This document shows, piece by piece, positions 1 to 8,763 of a DNA stretch of 64,000 bases. Origin of the DNA: DATMBF01 sp035559595 (GTDB lineage Bacteria; Bacteroidota; Ignavibacteria; UBA10030); the NCBI GenBank assembly GCA_035559595.1, contig DATMBF010000005.1, positions 186,001 through 250,000 on the forward strand. Direction: 5' to 3'. A program made the translations under genes and the position numbers. Under the pieces are notes generated by a model, which did not search any database, was not told the DNA's origin, and saw nothing but the letters and a program-made list of their open reading frames with translations. Each line of letters opens with the position of its first letter. The first letter of the stretch is position 1.

Positions 1-1057
1 GGAGAGCTTTAAGCTCAACCTCTATCAGGATGAGATCTATGTTTTCACGCCAAAAGGGGATCTCAAAATCCTTCCTCGTAATGCAACTCCCGTCGATTTT
101 GCCTTCGAGATTCACTCAAATGTCGGATTTCACTGCCTTGGCGCCAAAGTCAACGGTCGCATTGTTCCTTTAAACACCCTTCTCCGAAGCGGTGATCAGG
201 TTGAGATTATCACGTCGAAGAATCAGACGCCGAATCCCGACTGGGAGAAGTTCGTCGTCACGCACAAGGCAAAGTCACAGATTCGAAAATGGATTCGTGA
301 CGAAATCAGGAAGAAAGCGGAGATGGGGAAAGAGCTGTGGGAAAAGAAACTGAAGCGCCATAAGTTTCGCATTGCAGAGGATGAGCTGGTGAAGTTTATT
401 CACAGTATGAAGATCGAAAACCTGCAGGCTTTTCATCTTGCCCTTGTTGAAGAAAAAGTCGATCCCGATGCAATCATTGAGCAGCTTATCGTCAGGGCAA
501 AGCACCCTGAATCCGCTGATGGCCAGAACCAAGCTGCTGAGTCAAAGTCCCTGTTCAGCAGATTTGTCTCCAGCGCTCGTGAGATTGCGAGCGGAATTTC
601 TATCTTGGGGACAAGCGACAGTTTCATGCACCAATACGCAAAGTGCTGCAATCCGATTCCCGGCGACCCTATCGTTGGATTCGTCACTGTGGGAGAGGGG
701 ATTCGGATTCATCGGAAGGATTGCCGTAATGTGATCTCCTTGCGTCTGGCAGAGAGCGAGCGACTGGTCGAAGTCAGTTGGCCGGCTACGAATGGGTCGG
801 AGTTTCTTGCCGCTATCCACATTGCCGGAAAGGATCGACCGGGTTTGCTCAGCGATGTTACCCACGCCATCTCCACCTATCAGAATACGAATATCCGGAG
901 CGTCAACATAGATTCGAAAGGGGCAATGTTTGATGGTCAGATCATTCTCTATGTAAAGAATACAGACCATCTCGCGCGGCTCATGGATCGTATCCGAAAA
1001 GTGGCGGGCATTACGGATGTCGAGCGATTCCTCGGCCAGGATCGAGTTCCCCAATAA
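1..1057 (+). CDS. RelA/SpoT family (p)ppGpp synthetase/hydrolase, C-terminal part
   Basis: The 3' part of a long RelA/SpoT-type protein that makes or degrades the alarmone (p)ppGpp; the 5' end lies outside the window and the frame starts at base 2. Visible domains are a TGS domain at the very beginning (VFTPKGD, then a P-V-D-F-A-F-E-I-H run), a helical segment, the conserved-cysteine region with YAKCCNPIPGD at about bases 633-665, and a C-terminal ACT domain (DRPGLLSDVTHAI at about 835-873). The catalytic hydrolase and synthetase domains are not in view, so whether it is bifunctional (Rel/SpoT) or synthetase-only cannot be told. It ends with TAA 24 bases before the HU-like gene. Confidence 0.95.
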   Translation, partial: ESFKLNLYQDEIYVFTPKGDLKILPRNATPVDFAFEIHSNVGFHCLGAKVNGRIVPLNTLLRSGDQVEIITSKNQTPNPDWEKFVVTHKAKSQIRKWIRDEIRKKAEMGKELWEKKLKRHKFRIAEDELVKFIHSMKIENLQAFHLALVEEKVDPDAIIEQLIVRAKHPESADGQNQAAESKSLFSRFVSSAREIASGISILGTSDSFMHQYAKCCNPIPGDPIVGFVTVGEGIRIHRKDCRNVISLRLAESERLVEVSWPATNGSEFLAAIHIAGKDRPGLLSDVTHAISTYQNTNIRSVNIDSKGAMFDGQIILYVKNTDHLARLMDRIRKVAGITDVERFLGQDRVPQ

Positions 1058-1081
1058 TGGGCATTCTCACCACTTGACAGT

Positions 1082-1402
1082 TTGAAAACCTATACCAAAA
1101 AAGATATCGCTGTAAGGGTTGCCCAGGCCTTGGGTCAACCTCACGCTGTCGCGAAACGATGGGTGGACAGTGTATTCAATGCCTTGCGGGCCACGATGAT
1201 GAACGGGGATGATGAGCTCAGGATCGAGGTAAGAGAGTTCGGAGTTTTTGAGATCAAGAAAACGAAATCTAAGCCGAAAGCTCGCAATCCAAGAACAGGG
1301 GAGATCATCGTTGTACCACCGCATCGGAAATCTCATTTCAAGCCGGGCAAGATTCTCAAGCAATATCTGTCGAAAGCAACGTCCGACGAATCGAAAGAAT
1401 GA
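1082..1402 (+). CDS. HU/IHF family DNA-binding protein
   Basis: Small basic nucleoid protein of 106 residues, slightly longer than the usual 90-100. The HU/IHF fold is clear: KKDIAVRVAQALG as the first helix, REFGVFEIKKTKSK, and the DNA-inserting arm with the ARNPRTGEII motif, followed by VPPHRKSHFKPGK. It should bend and compact DNA as a dimer. The start is a TTG at 1082, chosen because it gives the expected N-terminus (MKTYTKKDI); no ATG lies upstream in frame. Its stop overlaps the start of ruvX by four bases, which suggests co-transcription and translational coupling. Whether it is HU or an IHF subunit cannot be settled from sequence alone. Confidence 0.92.
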   Translation: MKTYTKKDIAVRVAQALGQPHAVAKRWVDSVFNALRATMMNGDDELRIEVREFGVFEIKKTKSKPKARNPRTGEIIVVPPHRKSHFKPGKILKQYLSKATSDESKE

Positions 1403-1839
1403 CAACACAGCAGACGCGTCTCCTTGGTATTGATTACGGAACGAAACGAATTGGGCTTTCGTTGAGCGACCCGCTGAGAATCACAGCACAACCGTTCGAA
1501 ACAGTGGCAAACGACTCCAAATTGTGGAATCGTTTGCGTGAAATCATTCATCAGCAGGAGGTCGAGTTTGTGGTTGTCGGCATGCCTCTCAACCTCAAAG
1601 GGGAACAAGCAATGAAAGCGAGAGAGGTTGAGTCCTTCATTCAACGACTGAAATTGGAGATTGGTTGCAAAGTTGTTGCGTGGGATGAGCGGTTTACGAG
1701 TAGTATTGCGCAGGAGTCTATGTTGAGGATGGGGACCAAGAAGAAGGACCGGCGGCAGAAAGGTCGCATCGATTCAATGGCTGCAGCGATAATGCTCCAG
1801 GGATTTCTCGACAGCACAAAAGTCTCGCTGAGCTGTTAA
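1399..1839 (+). CDS. ruvX: RuvX/YqgF family putative pre-16S rRNA nuclease / Holliday junction resolvase
   Basis: 146-residue protein of the RNase H-like YqgF family, known for 16S rRNA 5'-end maturation and proposed as a Holliday junction resolvase. Seen in the sequence: the first strand motif GIDYGTKRIGLSLS with acidic Asp12, the VVVGMPLNLKG segment, the WDERFTS motif and the C-terminal RIDSMAAAIMLQ helix carrying the last acidic residue. The length is typical. It starts with ATG inside the stop of the HU-like gene and ends one base before mtgA, so it sits inside a tight gene string with both. Confidence 0.94.
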   Translation: MTTQQTRLLGIDYGTKRIGLSLSDPLRITAQPFETVANDSKLWNRLREIIHQQEVEFVVVGMPLNLKGEQAMKAREVESFIQRLKLEIGCKVVAWDERFTSSIAQESMLRMGTKKKDRRQKGRIDSMAAAIMLQGFLDSTKVSLSC

Positions 1840-1840
1840 A

Positions 1841-2599
1841 ATGGAATATCATCATGGAGAAGGGCATCCCCGGCCCCCTCGATCGTGGTACAGTCCGGTT
1901 GTTGACTGGATTGCTCGAAACAAAATCATTTCGCTGTTCACGGTTACGTTTCTCGTTCTCGCGATCGATCTTCTTACCCTTCCCTACGGAGAAATCGAAA
2001 AACTCCGGACAACAAATCCGAAAGTAACGGCGTTCATGCAAGAGCATGCCGAACGCGCAAAGCGCCTCGGGAAACGTTTCACAATCAAACAACAGTGGGT
2101 TTCCTTGAGAGAGGTTTCAACGGACGCCCTGAATGCCATTGTTGTTTCGGAGGATGGCTCTTTCTGGTCGCATGATGGTTTTGACTGGTATGAGCTGAAG
2201 GAGTCATTGTTGAGGAATCTCGCGGAGGGTCGGCCTGCTCGAGGGGCGAGCACGATTACACAACAACTCGTCAAAAATCTCTTTCTCACATCATCAAAGA
2301 ATCCGATCCGCAAGATTCGCGAATGGGTGCTCACCTGGAAAATGGAGAAGACGTTGAGTAAGGCTCGTATTCTCGAGCTTTATATCAATGTCATCGAGTG
2401 GGGCGAAGCGATTTACGGGATTGAAGCCGCATCGCAATTTTACTTTGGAAAGTCTGCGGCCGAACTGACGCGAGAGGAGGCGGCAAGACTCGCCGCTGTG
2501 ATCCCCAGCCCACGCAGGCGCCGGCCTGATTCAGGTTCGCGATATGTCGAACGTCGGGCCGAGCTTATCCTTGCTCGGATGGCGGCTCGAGGGATGTAA
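1841..2599 (+). CDS. mtgA: Monofunctional biosynthetic peptidoglycan transglycosylase (GT51)
   Basis: 252-residue membrane-anchored transglycosylase that polymerises lipid II into glycan strands. One N-terminal membrane segment is at about residues 28-47 (IISLFTVTFLVLAIDLL). The GT51 signature follows: SEDGSFWSHDGF with catalytic Glu104, then GASTITQQLVKNLF and the second acidic motif in KARILELYINVIEWG. There is no transpeptidase domain, so it is monofunctional. The N-terminal 20 residues are rich in His, Pro and Arg, as expected of a cytoplasmic tail. It follows ruvX with a single base between them and is 11 bases from the next gene. Confidence 0.94.
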   Translation: MEYHHGEGHPRPPRSWYSPVVDWIARNKIISLFTVTFLVLAIDLLTLPYGEIEKLRTTNPKVTAFMQEHAERAKRLGKRFTIKQQWVSLREVSTDALNAIVVSEDGSFWSHDGFDWYELKESLLRNLAEGRPARGASTITQQLVKNLFLTSSKNPIRKIREWVLTWKMEKTLSKARILELYINVIEWGEAIYGIEAASQFYFGKSAAELTREEAARLAAVIPSPRRRRPDSGSRYVERRAELILARMAARGM

Positions 2600-2610
2600 G
2601 GAGAACGATC

Positions 2611-3267
2611 ATGAACTACAGGGACATTCAAGAATTGTTAGAAGAGGGGGAGGGAATTCAGCTTGAATTCAAACGCAAAGTGGCAGGAGAAGAGAAGATC
2701 GCGCGCACGCTTGTCGCTTTTGCCAATACGAAGGGTGGAACGATTCTCTTCGGGATCGACGACGACAAAAGCATCGTTGGAGTTGAGAGTGAGAAAATTG
2801 AGGTCGAAATGATTGAACGCGCCGGCTCTTTTCTCTGCTCTCCTCCCATTGAGCTGATCATTGACATTGTGCCGTACCGTGGAAAAGATATCATTGCTGT
2901 TACAGTGGAGGAAAGCCGGAACAAGCCACACGCGGTGGTGGTGGATCAGTCAAATGGAGAGGGCGATGAATCGCGAGTCTTCATTCGCGTTCGTGACAAA
3001 ACCGTGGCGGCAAGTAAAGAGGTTGTACACATCCTTCGATCGGAACATCCCGATGCTCCACCACTACGGATTGCCATTGGTGAAAACGAGCGTCGCCTGC
3101 TCGACTATTTGGATCAGCATGAACGGATCACCGTGAAGCAATTCGGCAAGCTTGTTAATATCTCCGATCGCCGTGCGTCCCGTGCGCTCATCCAGCTTGT
3201 ACGAGCCGGTGTGCTCAGGATTCACACGCATGAGAAAGAGGACTACTACACGCTGGCCTTCAAGTAG
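2611..3267 (+). CDS. AlbA_2-domain putative DNA-binding/transcriptional regulator
   Basis: 218-residue protein with an N-terminal Schlafen/AlbA_2-type domain (LEFKRKVAGEEKIARTLVAFANTKGGTILFGID split over residues 18-51; the ESRNKPHAV segment follows) and a C-terminal winged-helix region at about residues 150-215 (LLDYLDQHERITVKQFG, then a recognition-helix-like DRRASRALIQLVRAG). This is the usual build of AlbA_2 putative regulators. The target is unknown. A good Shine-Dalgarno (AAGGAG) sits at about 2598-2603. Its stop overlaps the end of the convergent methyltransferase gene by 8 bases. The family is sure; the function is not. Confidence 0.85.
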   Translation: MNYRDIQELLEEGEGIQLEFKRKVAGEEKIARTLVAFANTKGGTILFGIDDDKSIVGVESEKIEVEMIERAGSFLCSPPIELIIDIVPYRGKDIIAVTVEESRNKPHAVVVDQSNGEGDESRVFIRVRDKTVAASKEVVHILRSEHPDAPPLRIAIGENERRLLDYLDQHERITVKQFGKLVNISDRRASRALIQLVRAGVLRIHTHEKEDYYTLAFK

Positions 3268-3799
3268 CTCCTCGCCAAATCCTGCTTAACTCGAACACCG
3301 CGATCCCGTACGCCACTGCGACATTCAAGGATTGTTTCATCCCATACATTGGAATCTCGATGGAGAGGTCCGAATGTGCTAGAAGTTCCTTGGAAATCCC
3401 GGTAATCTCATTACCGATGATAAGACAGAGTGGGAAATCAGAGCGCTGAAGGCGGTAATAAGGCATGCTCGCGTCCGTGAGCTCAAGGCTGCAAATCCGA
3501 TAGCCCTGTGATTTTATGGACAGAAGGGCATCCAGTGAATTCTTGGCATACTCCCAGGCTACGCTTTCCGTAGCTCCCAAGGCCGTTTTCTCAATTTCCT
3601 TGCGAGGTGGGTGTGGTGTGAACCCGGCAAGCACGAGCCTTTCGATTTGAGCTCCGTCAGAAGTTCGAAAAATCGATCCAACGTTGTATAGACTTCGAAC
3701 ATTGTCAATGAGCACGATGACGGGAAGTTTTTCTGTCTTTTTGAGCTCCTCTATCGTTTTCCGCTTCCTGGCAATTTCCGCATGTTGAAGTTTTCGCAT
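3260..3799 (-). CDS. TrmH/SpoU family RNA 2'-O-methyltransferase
   Basis: SPOUT-class methyltransferase of about 179 residues that should methylate the 2'-OH of a tRNA or rRNA nucleotide using SAM. Motif 1 is DNVRSLYNVGSIFRTSD with the conserved Asn and Arg, motif 2 is CLIIGNEITGIS, and motif 3 is IPMYGMKQSLNVAVAYGI, which together build the trefoil-knot SAM site. The start at the ATG at 3799 is preferred because Bacteroidota relatives begin MRKL; a TTG at 3838 in the same frame would add 13 residues. It is convergent with the AlbA-type gene and divergent from cmk. The exact RNA target is not known. Confidence 0.9.
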   Translation of the reverse strand: MRKLQHAEIARKRKTIEELKKTEKLPVIVLIDNVRSLYNVGSIFRTSDGAQIERLVLAGFTPHPPRKEIEKTALGATESVAWEYAKNSLDALLSIKSQGYRICSLELTDASMPYYRLQRSDFPLCLIIGNEITGISKELLAHSDLSIEIPMYGMKQSLNVAVAYGIAVFELSRIWRGAT

Positions 3800-3872
3800 G
3801 TGACTGAAGATAGTTCGTAAATGCCGAAAAATAAACAATGAGGCGCAATTCCGCTGAAAAAGGGGAAATCGG

Positions 3873-3901
3873 TTGCTCGTGGCGTATAAATTCGCTATAT
3901 T
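3873..3901 (+). promoter_or_regulatory. Predicted sigma-A-type promoter of cmk-ispH-rpsA
   Basis: TTGCTC at 3873-3878, a spacer of exactly 17 bases, and TATATT at 3896-3901. The predicted transcription start (about 3908) lies only a few bases before the TTG start codon of cmk at 3912, so the message may be nearly leaderless. This is inferred from sequence only. Confidence 0.6.
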
Positions 3902-3911
3902 TTAGTTCGCC

Positions 3912-4610
3912 TTGTCCAGAAATTCACGCAACCTCATCATAGCAATCGACGGTCCCGCTGCTTCCGGCAAGAGCACAACGGCACGACTGGTAGCGGAGAA
4001 ACTGGGCTACTTACACATTGACACGGGGGCAATGTACAGAGCGATAACGCTCCGGGTGTTGGAAGAAGGCGTTTCGCCGGGTGATGCAAGCGCTGTGCGA
4101 ACGATAGCCGAGAAGACGAGTATCCGGCTCGAACGCAGTGATGGAACAAATCGAGTTCTCGTCGATGGCAGGGATGTGAGTGAAAAGATTCGCACCCCGG
4201 AAGTCACTGCGCTTGTCAGCAAAGTGAGTGCGCATCAGGCCGTACGGGACGTTCTGGTTCGTGAACAGCGCAAGATGGCGGCGCAGGGCGGTGTGGTTCT
4301 GGAGGGACGAGATATCGGTACGGTTGTTTTGCCAGACGCTGATCTGAAGATCTTCATGGTGGCCGATGTGAGGGAGCGAGCTCGACGGAGAAAGAAGGAG
4401 CTCTCCACTTCCGGAGTCCATGTTGATCTGCGACAGCTTGAAGTGGAGATCGAAGAACGGGACAGACTTGACTCGACACGGGAAGTCAGTCCACTCAAAA
4501 AAGCCGACGATGCTATAGTGCTCGATACGTCGAATCTCAGCATAGAGCAACAGGTCGAGTTTATTGTCGGAAAGGCCAAGAAAGAGTTGGAAAGAAGAAA
4601 AGTAACGTGA
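3912..4610 (+). CDS. cmk: Cytidylate kinase
   Basis: 232-residue (d)CMP kinase that phosphorylates CMP/dCMP with ATP in pyrimidine nucleotide synthesis. The P-loop GPAASGKS is at residues 14-21, followed by HIDTGAMYRAITLR, and the CMP-site motif EGRDIGTVVLPDADLKIF; the lid carries RRRKKEL and the R-D-R-L-D-S-T-R run near residue 190. The length is normal. The start is TTG at 3912; no ATG or GTG fits upstream, and no Shine-Dalgarno is visible, in line with the promoter lying directly upstream. The stop overlaps the GTG of ispH. The cmk-ispH-rpsA order matches a widely seen bacterial arrangement. Confidence 0.95.
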   Translation: MSRNSRNLIIAIDGPAASGKSTTARLVAEKLGYLHIDTGAMYRAITLRVLEEGVSPGDASAVRTIAEKTSIRLERSDGTNRVLVDGRDVSEKIRTPEVTALVSKVSAHQAVRDVLVREQRKMAAQGGVVLEGRDIGTVVLPDADLKIFMVADVRERARRRKKELSTSGVHVDLRQLEVEIEERDRLDSTREVSPLKKADDAIVLDTSNLSIEQQVEFIVGKAKKELERRKVT

Positions 4611-5524
4611 AGGTAACCATCGACAAACATTCGGGATTCTGCTGGGGTGTCGTTCGTACCATCGATATTGCCGAGCAGGAGCTTGCATCGAACGAGGAGA
4701 TGTTCTCGCTTGGAGATATCATCCACAATCCGATGGAGATCAAGCGTCTGAACGAGAAGGGTTTGAAGACGATTTCTGTGGCAGATCTCGAGAAGGCGAG
4801 AGGAAAGAAGGTCCTTATCCGGGCGCACGGCGAGCCACCTTCGACCTACCGGAAAGCGGAGGAGCTGAAAATAACGATTGTGGATGCCACCTGCCCGGTT
4901 GTAACGAAAGTGCAGGAGCGCATTAGACGATTTTATGTTCAGGGATACCAGGTGGTGATCTTTGGGAAGAAGGAGCATGCAGAGGTTATTGGGTTGGTGG
5001 GTCAAACGAACGGTGAAGCTGTTGTCATCAAGTCACTGGAAGAGATCGACAAGGTTGATCTGAACCGCAAGACAGTTCTTTTCTCGCAAACGACAATGGA
5101 CAAGCCGACGTTCTATAAGCTCAAGGAGGAACTGCAGAAGCGTGTGAAAGAGCTTGTTGTCGGATCGATCGAAGACGAAGCAATTGAGTTTCATGCGAAG
5201 GATACAATTTGTGGTCAGGTTTCCGGTCGGGATAAGAAGCTGCGCGAGTTTGCCAGGTTGAACGATGTGGTGATTTTTGTTGCCGGGCGGCACAGTTCGA
5301 ACGGCAAAGTGCTCTTTGAGATTACCCGCCAGGAGAATCCAAGAACATATTTCGTTGAGGATGTTCCTGAGCTTGACGCGCAATGGTTTGAGAAAGCCGA
5401 AACAGTTGGTATCACGGGCGCAACATCGACACCCCAATGGTTGATGGAAAAGGTGAAGCAGGCTATTGAGGAGAAGTTTGCAGTGCCGGCGGTTGAAACA
5501 ACAAATGTTGACAGTCATCCTTAA
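4607..5524 (+). CDS. ispH: 4-hydroxy-3-methylbut-2-enyl diphosphate reductase (IspH/LytB)
   Basis: 305-residue iron-sulfur enzyme for the last step of the MEP isoprenoid pathway, giving IPP and DMAPP. The three cluster-binding cysteines are visible: Cys12 in GFCWGV, Cys96 in DATCPVV and Cys202 in DTICGQV. Substrate-site motifs HNP (residues 40-42) and HGE (74-76) and the SQTTMD segment near 160 are also present. The third-cysteine motif (DTICGQVSGRD) follows the Bacteroidota variant rather than the proteobacterial one. The GTG start at 4607 overlaps the cmk stop. The gene for IspF of the same pathway is at 41.8 kb. Confidence 0.96.
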   Translation: MKVTIDKHSGFCWGVVRTIDIAEQELASNEEMFSLGDIIHNPMEIKRLNEKGLKTISVADLEKARGKKVLIRAHGEPPSTYRKAEELKITIVDATCPVVTKVQERIRRFYVQGYQVVIFGKKEHAEVIGLVGQTNGEAVVIKSLEEIDKVDLNRKTVLFSQTTMDKPTFYKLKEELQKRVKELVVGSIEDEAIEFHAKDTICGQVSGRDKKLREFARLNDVVIFVAGRHSSNGKVLFEITRQENPRTYFVEDVPELDAQWFEKAETVGITGATSTPQWLMEKVKQAIEEKFAVPAVETTNVDSHP

Positions 5525-5649
5525 TTCATTAATCACTTCTACAAAATACTCTAACCTGGTGCGACTGCTTGGCGTGTTCTGATGACTGACATGAACGAGC
5601 GTTCGGATCCGGTTGTTCCCATCGTGGGATGTTGTTGTCAGGAGGTTGA

Positions 5650-7389
5650 ATGGTTGAAGCACTAAATGCTCCAAAGAATTCAGACGAGCAAGCATATTCT
5701 GAGCAGGAGTATCGAGAGCTTGCAAAGTTGTATGAAAGCACGATGAGCTCGATCTCCGAAGGAGAGATCGTCCGCGGTCGAATTGTGCATATCGGTGAAG
5801 CGAATGTTACCATCGATATCGGATTCAAATCGGAAGGCACGATTCCCATCAGCGAATTCCCTGATCTTCATAGTCTGAAAATCGGCGATGAAATCGAGGT
5901 CTTCCTAGAAACGATTGAAGACAAAGATGGTCAGCTCGTGCTTTCTCGAAAACGGGCAGACTTCATGCGGGTATGGGCGCACGTGGTGAAGGCATTTGAA
6001 ACCGGTGAAGTGCTCCGGGGTCGATGCGTTCGCCGAACAAAAGGCGGAATCGTCGTTGATCTTCTTGGAATCGATGCGTTTCTCCCCGGTTCGCAGATTG
6101 ACGTTCGTCCGGTTCGCGACTTCGATGCTTTCATTGGCAAAGAAATGGATTTCCGCGTTGTTAAAGTCAACCATCCCTCCGAAAATGTCGTTGTGAGTCA
6201 CAAAGTCCTCGTTGAAGAGGAACTTGCGGATCAGCGGAAGAAGATTCTGGATGGGTTGGAGAAAGGCCAGATTCTCGAAGGACACGTCAAGGCGATCACC
6301 GATTTTGGTGTGTTCGTTGATCTTGGTGGGGTCGACGGCCTCGTTCACATCACGGACCTTTCGTGGGGTCGTGTCAATCATCCATCGGAGATCGTGAAGC
6401 TTGACCAAACGATCAACGTCGTCGTTCTCGATTTCGATCAGGAGAAGAAGCGCATCTCGTTGGGTATGAAGCAGCTCCTTCCGCATCCATGGGAAAACAT
6501 TGAGCTCAAATACCCGGTGGGTACGAAGGTCAAAGGGAAAGTTGTTTCGCTGACCGACTACGGAGCATTCGTCGAGATCGAAAAAGGAATCGAGGGATTG
6601 ATCCACATCTCCGAAATGAGCTGGACACAGCACATCAAGCACCCGTCACAGATGGTCTCCATGGGACAGATCGTCGACGCTGTCATCCTTTCGCTCGACA
6701 AGGAGGGGAAGAAGATCTCTCTTGGCATGAAACAACTGGAGCCTGATCCGTGGAGAAGTCTGCTGGACAAATACCCTGTTGGATCCAAACACACCGGCGT
6801 CGTTCGGAATCTTACCAACTTCGGCGTATTTGTTGAGCTCGAAGAAGGGGTCGATGGTTTGGTTCATATTTCCGATCTGTCCTGGACGAAAAAGATTCGG
6901 CATCCAGGTGAAGTAGTCAAAAAGGGAGACAAGATTGAAGTTATTATTCTCTCGATCGATGTTGATCAGCGTCGTATATCGCTTGGCCACAAACAGTTGC
7001 AGGAGAACCCCTGGGAGGCCTTCGAGAATGCTTACAAAGTGGGGACTGATGTCGAAGGGAAGATCGTACGCATCATCGAGAAAGGTGTTATTGTCGAGCT
7101 TCCCCTCGGTGTTGACGGGTTTATCCCCCTTTCGCAGTTGTCGCACACTCCTGTGAAGAACATCGCCGAGTCCTTTCATTTGGGAGACAACCTTCCCCTG
7201 AAAGTGATTGAGTTCGACAAAGAGAGTAAGAAGATTGTCCTCTCTGTCATTGAGTACCTGCGCGGCAAAGAGCAGAAGATTGTCGATGACTATGTCGCCA
7301 ACCATAAGCTTTCTCCCATGACCCTCAAAGATATTATGACGACATCGGTTGTCGGCACAGAATCGACAAACGAGTCCCCGTCAATGTAA
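5650..7389 (+). CDS. rpsA: 30S ribosomal protein S1
   Basis: 579-residue mRNA-binding ribosomal protein with six S1 OB-fold repeats at roughly residues 36-104, 121-186, 207-275, 292-362, 379-449 and 464-533. The repeats are recognisable by the recurring G-x-F-V-x-L/I-x-x-G-V/I-x-G-L/F-I/V-H-I/L-S pattern (for example GVFVDLGGVDGLVHITDLSW). The length agrees with six-domain S1. A strong Shine-Dalgarno AGGAGGT at 5640-5646 precedes the ATG. A 125-base gap separates it from ispH; no convincing separate promoter was found there. It ends before a clear intrinsic terminator at 7405. Confidence 0.97.
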   Translation: MVEALNAPKNSDEQAYSEQEYRELAKLYESTMSSISEGEIVRGRIVHIGEANVTIDIGFKSEGTIPISEFPDLHSLKIGDEIEVFLETIEDKDGQLVLSRKRADFMRVWAHVVKAFETGEVLRGRCVRRTKGGIVVDLLGIDAFLPGSQIDVRPVRDFDAFIGKEMDFRVVKVNHPSENVVVSHKVLVEEELADQRKKILDGLEKGQILEGHVKAITDFGVFVDLGGVDGLVHITDLSWGRVNHPSEIVKLDQTINVVVLDFDQEKKRISLGMKQLLPHPWENIELKYPVGTKVKGKVVSLTDYGAFVEIEKGIEGLIHISEMSWTQHIKHPSQMVSMGQIVDAVILSLDKEGKKISLGMKQLEPDPWRSLLDKYPVGSKHTGVVRNLTNFGVFVELEEGVDGLVHISDLSWTKKIRHPGEVVKKGDKIEVIILSIDVDQRRISLGHKQLQENPWEAFENAYKVGTDVEGKIVRIIEKGVIVELPLGVDGFIPLSQLSHTPVKNIAESFHLGDNLPLKVIEFDKESKKIVLSVIEYLRGKEQKIVDDYVANHKLSPMTLKDIMTTSVVGTESTNESPSM

Positions 7390-7404
7390 TGCCATTCATG
7401 CAAG

Positions 7405-7435
7405 AGGAGCCGTTGTTGAGGAACGGCTCCTTTTG
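7405..7435 (+). terminator. Intrinsic terminator after rpsA
   Basis: A 10-bp perfect stem (7405-7414 with 7422-7431), a 7-base loop and a T-rich tail TTTTGT. It lies only a few bases before the mtaB start, so mtaB either has a promoter within rpsA or depends on readthrough. Confidence 0.85.
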
Positions 7436-7440
7436 TGCCT

Positions 7441-8763
7441 ATGAAACGCGTTGCCCTCCATACCCTCGGTTGCAAGCTCAATTTCACGGAAACGTCAACG
7501 ATTGGCAGGCAGTTTGTTGCTCGCGGGTATGAATCCGTTGGCATTGACGAAGCCGCTGACGTCGTTGTGATCAATACCTGCAGTGTCACCGAACGTGCGG
7601 ATCGCGAGTGCCGACAGCTTGTGCGGAGGGCACTGCGCCACTCACCCCATGCCTACGTCGTCGTCATGGGATGTTATGCACAACTGCGGCCCGAAGCTCT
7701 AGCGGCAATCCCCGGTGTCGACCTGGTTCTCGGGACTGCCGAGAAGCTGGATCTGTTCGAGCATGTCCAGACCTTTGCGAAGCGAAGTGTTCCTGAAATA
7801 AAAGTTGGACAGATTTCTGAAGCACGAACATTTGTAAACGCTTCTTCGGCAGGATCAGACGACCGCACGCGTGCATTTCTGAAGATTCAGGATGGTTGCG
7901 ACTACTCCTGTTCGTTCTGTACGATCCCACTCGCCCGTGGAGAAAGCCGTAGTGTGAGCGCATCAGAGATTATCGCCGAGGCGCGATCGATTGTCGATCA
8001 AGGGTACAAGGAAATCGTGCTCACCGGTGTAAACGTTGGTGACTATGGATCGAAGATAGGCACCAACCTATTGACTTTGCTTCAAGGTCTCACGCGGATC
8101 GACGGTTTGAAGAGACTCAGAGTTAGCTCGATTGAGCCGAATCTCCTCACAAACGAGTTGCTTGATTTCTGGCTCAGCAACGATGTTCTCTGCAAGCATT
8201 TTCACATTCCACTCCAGTCAGGTGCAGATGAAATCTTGAAAAAGATGCGCCGCCGCTATCTTCGTAATCTCTATGAAGAGCGTGTGCTGAGAATTCACAA
8301 GGAACTGCCGGATGCCTGTATTGGATCCGACGTTATTTCGGGGTTTCCAGGGGAAACCAACGAGCTGTTTGAGGAGACGTACCAGTTTCTGCTTTCGTTG
8401 CCGCTAAGTTACCTCCATCCGTTCACCTATTCGGAACGTCCGAACACGAAGGCGATTGAACTCGCTGATCGAGTTGAGCCGAGGATTCGCTTTGAGAGAA
8501 CGGAAAGGCTTAGGAACCTGAGTCTCCGGAAAAGGATCGCTTTCCATAGCAGATTTGCAGGAAAAGAAGTTGAAGTCTTGTTTGAAGCGAAAGAAAAGAG
8601 AGGCTGCTTCTCAGGTCTAACAGGTGAGTACGTGAAAGTCACAGTATACTCCGACGAAGATCTTCGGAATCAACTCCGACGTGTTCGGATTGACGAAGTC
8701 GATACGGACGTGTGCATGGGGCAGCTCATCGACGAGGCCGCGCCTGTGGTGGTTGCCGCATGA
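7441..8763 (+). CDS. mtaB: tRNA t6A37 methylthiotransferase (MtaB type, radical SAM)
   Basis: About 440 residues. The enzyme adds a methylthio group to t6A37 of tRNAs reading ANN codons, giving ms2t6A. The N-terminal UPF0004 domain carries cluster cysteines in LGCKLN (Cys11), INTCSV and MGCYAQ; the radical SAM motif CxxxCxxC is in DGCDYSCSFC (about 153, 157, 160); the C-terminal end shows a TRAM-like segment. HTLGCKLN and the overall layout point to MtaB rather than MiaB or RimO. The ATG at 7441 is preferred over a GTG six bases upstream, which lies in the terminator tail. The stop overlaps the ATG of the next gene. Confidence 0.93.
   Translation: MKRVALHTLGCKLNFTETSTIGRQFVARGYESVGIDEAADVVVINTCSVTERADRECRQLVRRALRHSPHAYVVVMGCYAQLRPEALAAIPGVDLVLGTAEKLDLFEHVQTFAKRSVPEIKVGQISEARTFVNASSAGSDDRTRAFLKIQDGCDYSCSFCTIPLARGESRSVSASEIIAEARSIVDQGYKEIVLTGVNVGDYGSKIGTNLLTLLQGLTRIDGLKRLRVSSIEPNLLTNELLDFWLSNDVLCKHFHIPLQSGADEILKKMRRRYLRNLYEERVLRIHKELPDACIGSDVISGFPGETNELFEETYQFLLSLPLSYLHPFTYSERPNTKAIELADRVEPRIRFERTERLRNLSLRKRIAFHSRFAGKEVEVLFEAKEKRGCFSGLTGEYVKVTVYSDEDLRNQLRRVRIDEVDTDVCMGQLIDEAAPVVVAA

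Noticed and set aside
542..1054. Open frame of 170 codons on the minus strand inside the RelA/SpoT gene
   Set aside because: It is the mirror of a conserved gene on the plus strand; no family resemblance and no ribosome binding site.
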